Assembly (NCBI GenBank): GCA_927911515.1 | Contig: CAKMQH010000257.1 | Coordinates: forward strand, 1-7,285 | Origin: an uncultured Neisseria sp. | Lineage (GTDB): Bacteria; Pseudomonadota; Gammaproteobacteria; Burkholderiales; Neisseriaceae | Direction of reading: 5' to 3' | Length of the DNA: 7,285 bases | Shown: one piece after another, positions 7,268 through 7,285 of the stretch | Layout: each line of letters begins with the position of its first letter | Numbering within the stretch: the stretch's first letter is position 1 | Notes under the pieces: generated by a model | Seen by the model: the letters and a program-made list of their open reading frames with translations, nothing else | What the model was told of the DNA's origin: nothing | Database searches by the model: none | Translations under genes and position numbers: made by a program

Positions 7268-7279
7268 AGGCCGTCTGAA
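7268..7279 (+). repeat. DNA uptake sequence of the AG-DUS dialect after infB
   Basis: AGGCCGTCTGAA has the core GCCGTCTGAA of the meningococcal type, unlike the GTCGTCTGAA core at all other sites here. It lies 18 bases after the infB stop. It may be the first arm of a terminator whose second arm lies beyond the window. Confidence 0.85.
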
Positions 7280-7285
7280 AACCAT

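Overview
This window reads as ordinary Neisseria housekeeping DNA, most likely from a commensal of the N. mucosa/N. sicca type. The evidence is the encoded proteins, which look neisserial throughout, and the DNA uptake sequences (DUS). The core GTCGTCTGAA occurs six times, three of them as the full 12-mer AGGTCGTCTGAA (the 'AG-muc' dialect). One site of the dialect AGGCCGTCTGAA lies at the right edge. I found no mobile element, CRISPR array, defence system, toxin pair, rRNA or tRNA.

Layout: (1) 2-680, + strand, C-terminal 225 residues of electron transfer flavoprotein-ubiquinone oxidoreductase. (2) 681-899, convergent spacer with two terminator-like hairpins, one built from a DUS and a defective DUS. 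(3) 900-2004, - strand, serC (phosphoserine aminotransferase). (4) 2005-2360, divergent spacer with three DUS-type elements, a weak Fur-like site, putative promoters for both directions and a strong hairpin plus T-run just ahead of rimP. (5) 2361-7249, + strand, the rimP-nusA-infB operon: 30S maturation factor, transcription elongation/termination factor and initiation factor IF2. (6) 7250-7285, spacer with a DUS.

The main anomaly is that every one of the five genes is out of frame somewhere. I could place ten single-base indels, nearly all in or beside homopolymer runs and in both directions: five in the ETF-QO fragment, two in serC, one each in rimP, nusA and infB. Undoing them restores full, conserved proteins of the expected length (SerC 368, RimP 143, NusA 500, IF2 969 residues). 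NusA and IF2 are essential, so uncorrected sequencing or assembly error is far more likely than gene decay. The CDS entries therefore span the whole gene and list the frame breaks.

Functionally, rimP-nusA-infB couples ribosome maturation, transcription and translation initiation. The hairpin terminator between its promoter and rimP fits attenuation of an operon that encodes NusA, a factor acting on such hairpins. SerC makes phosphoserine for serine and pyridoxal phosphate synthesis, and ETF-QO passes electrons from flavoprotein dehydrogenases to quinone. These two are neighbours only.
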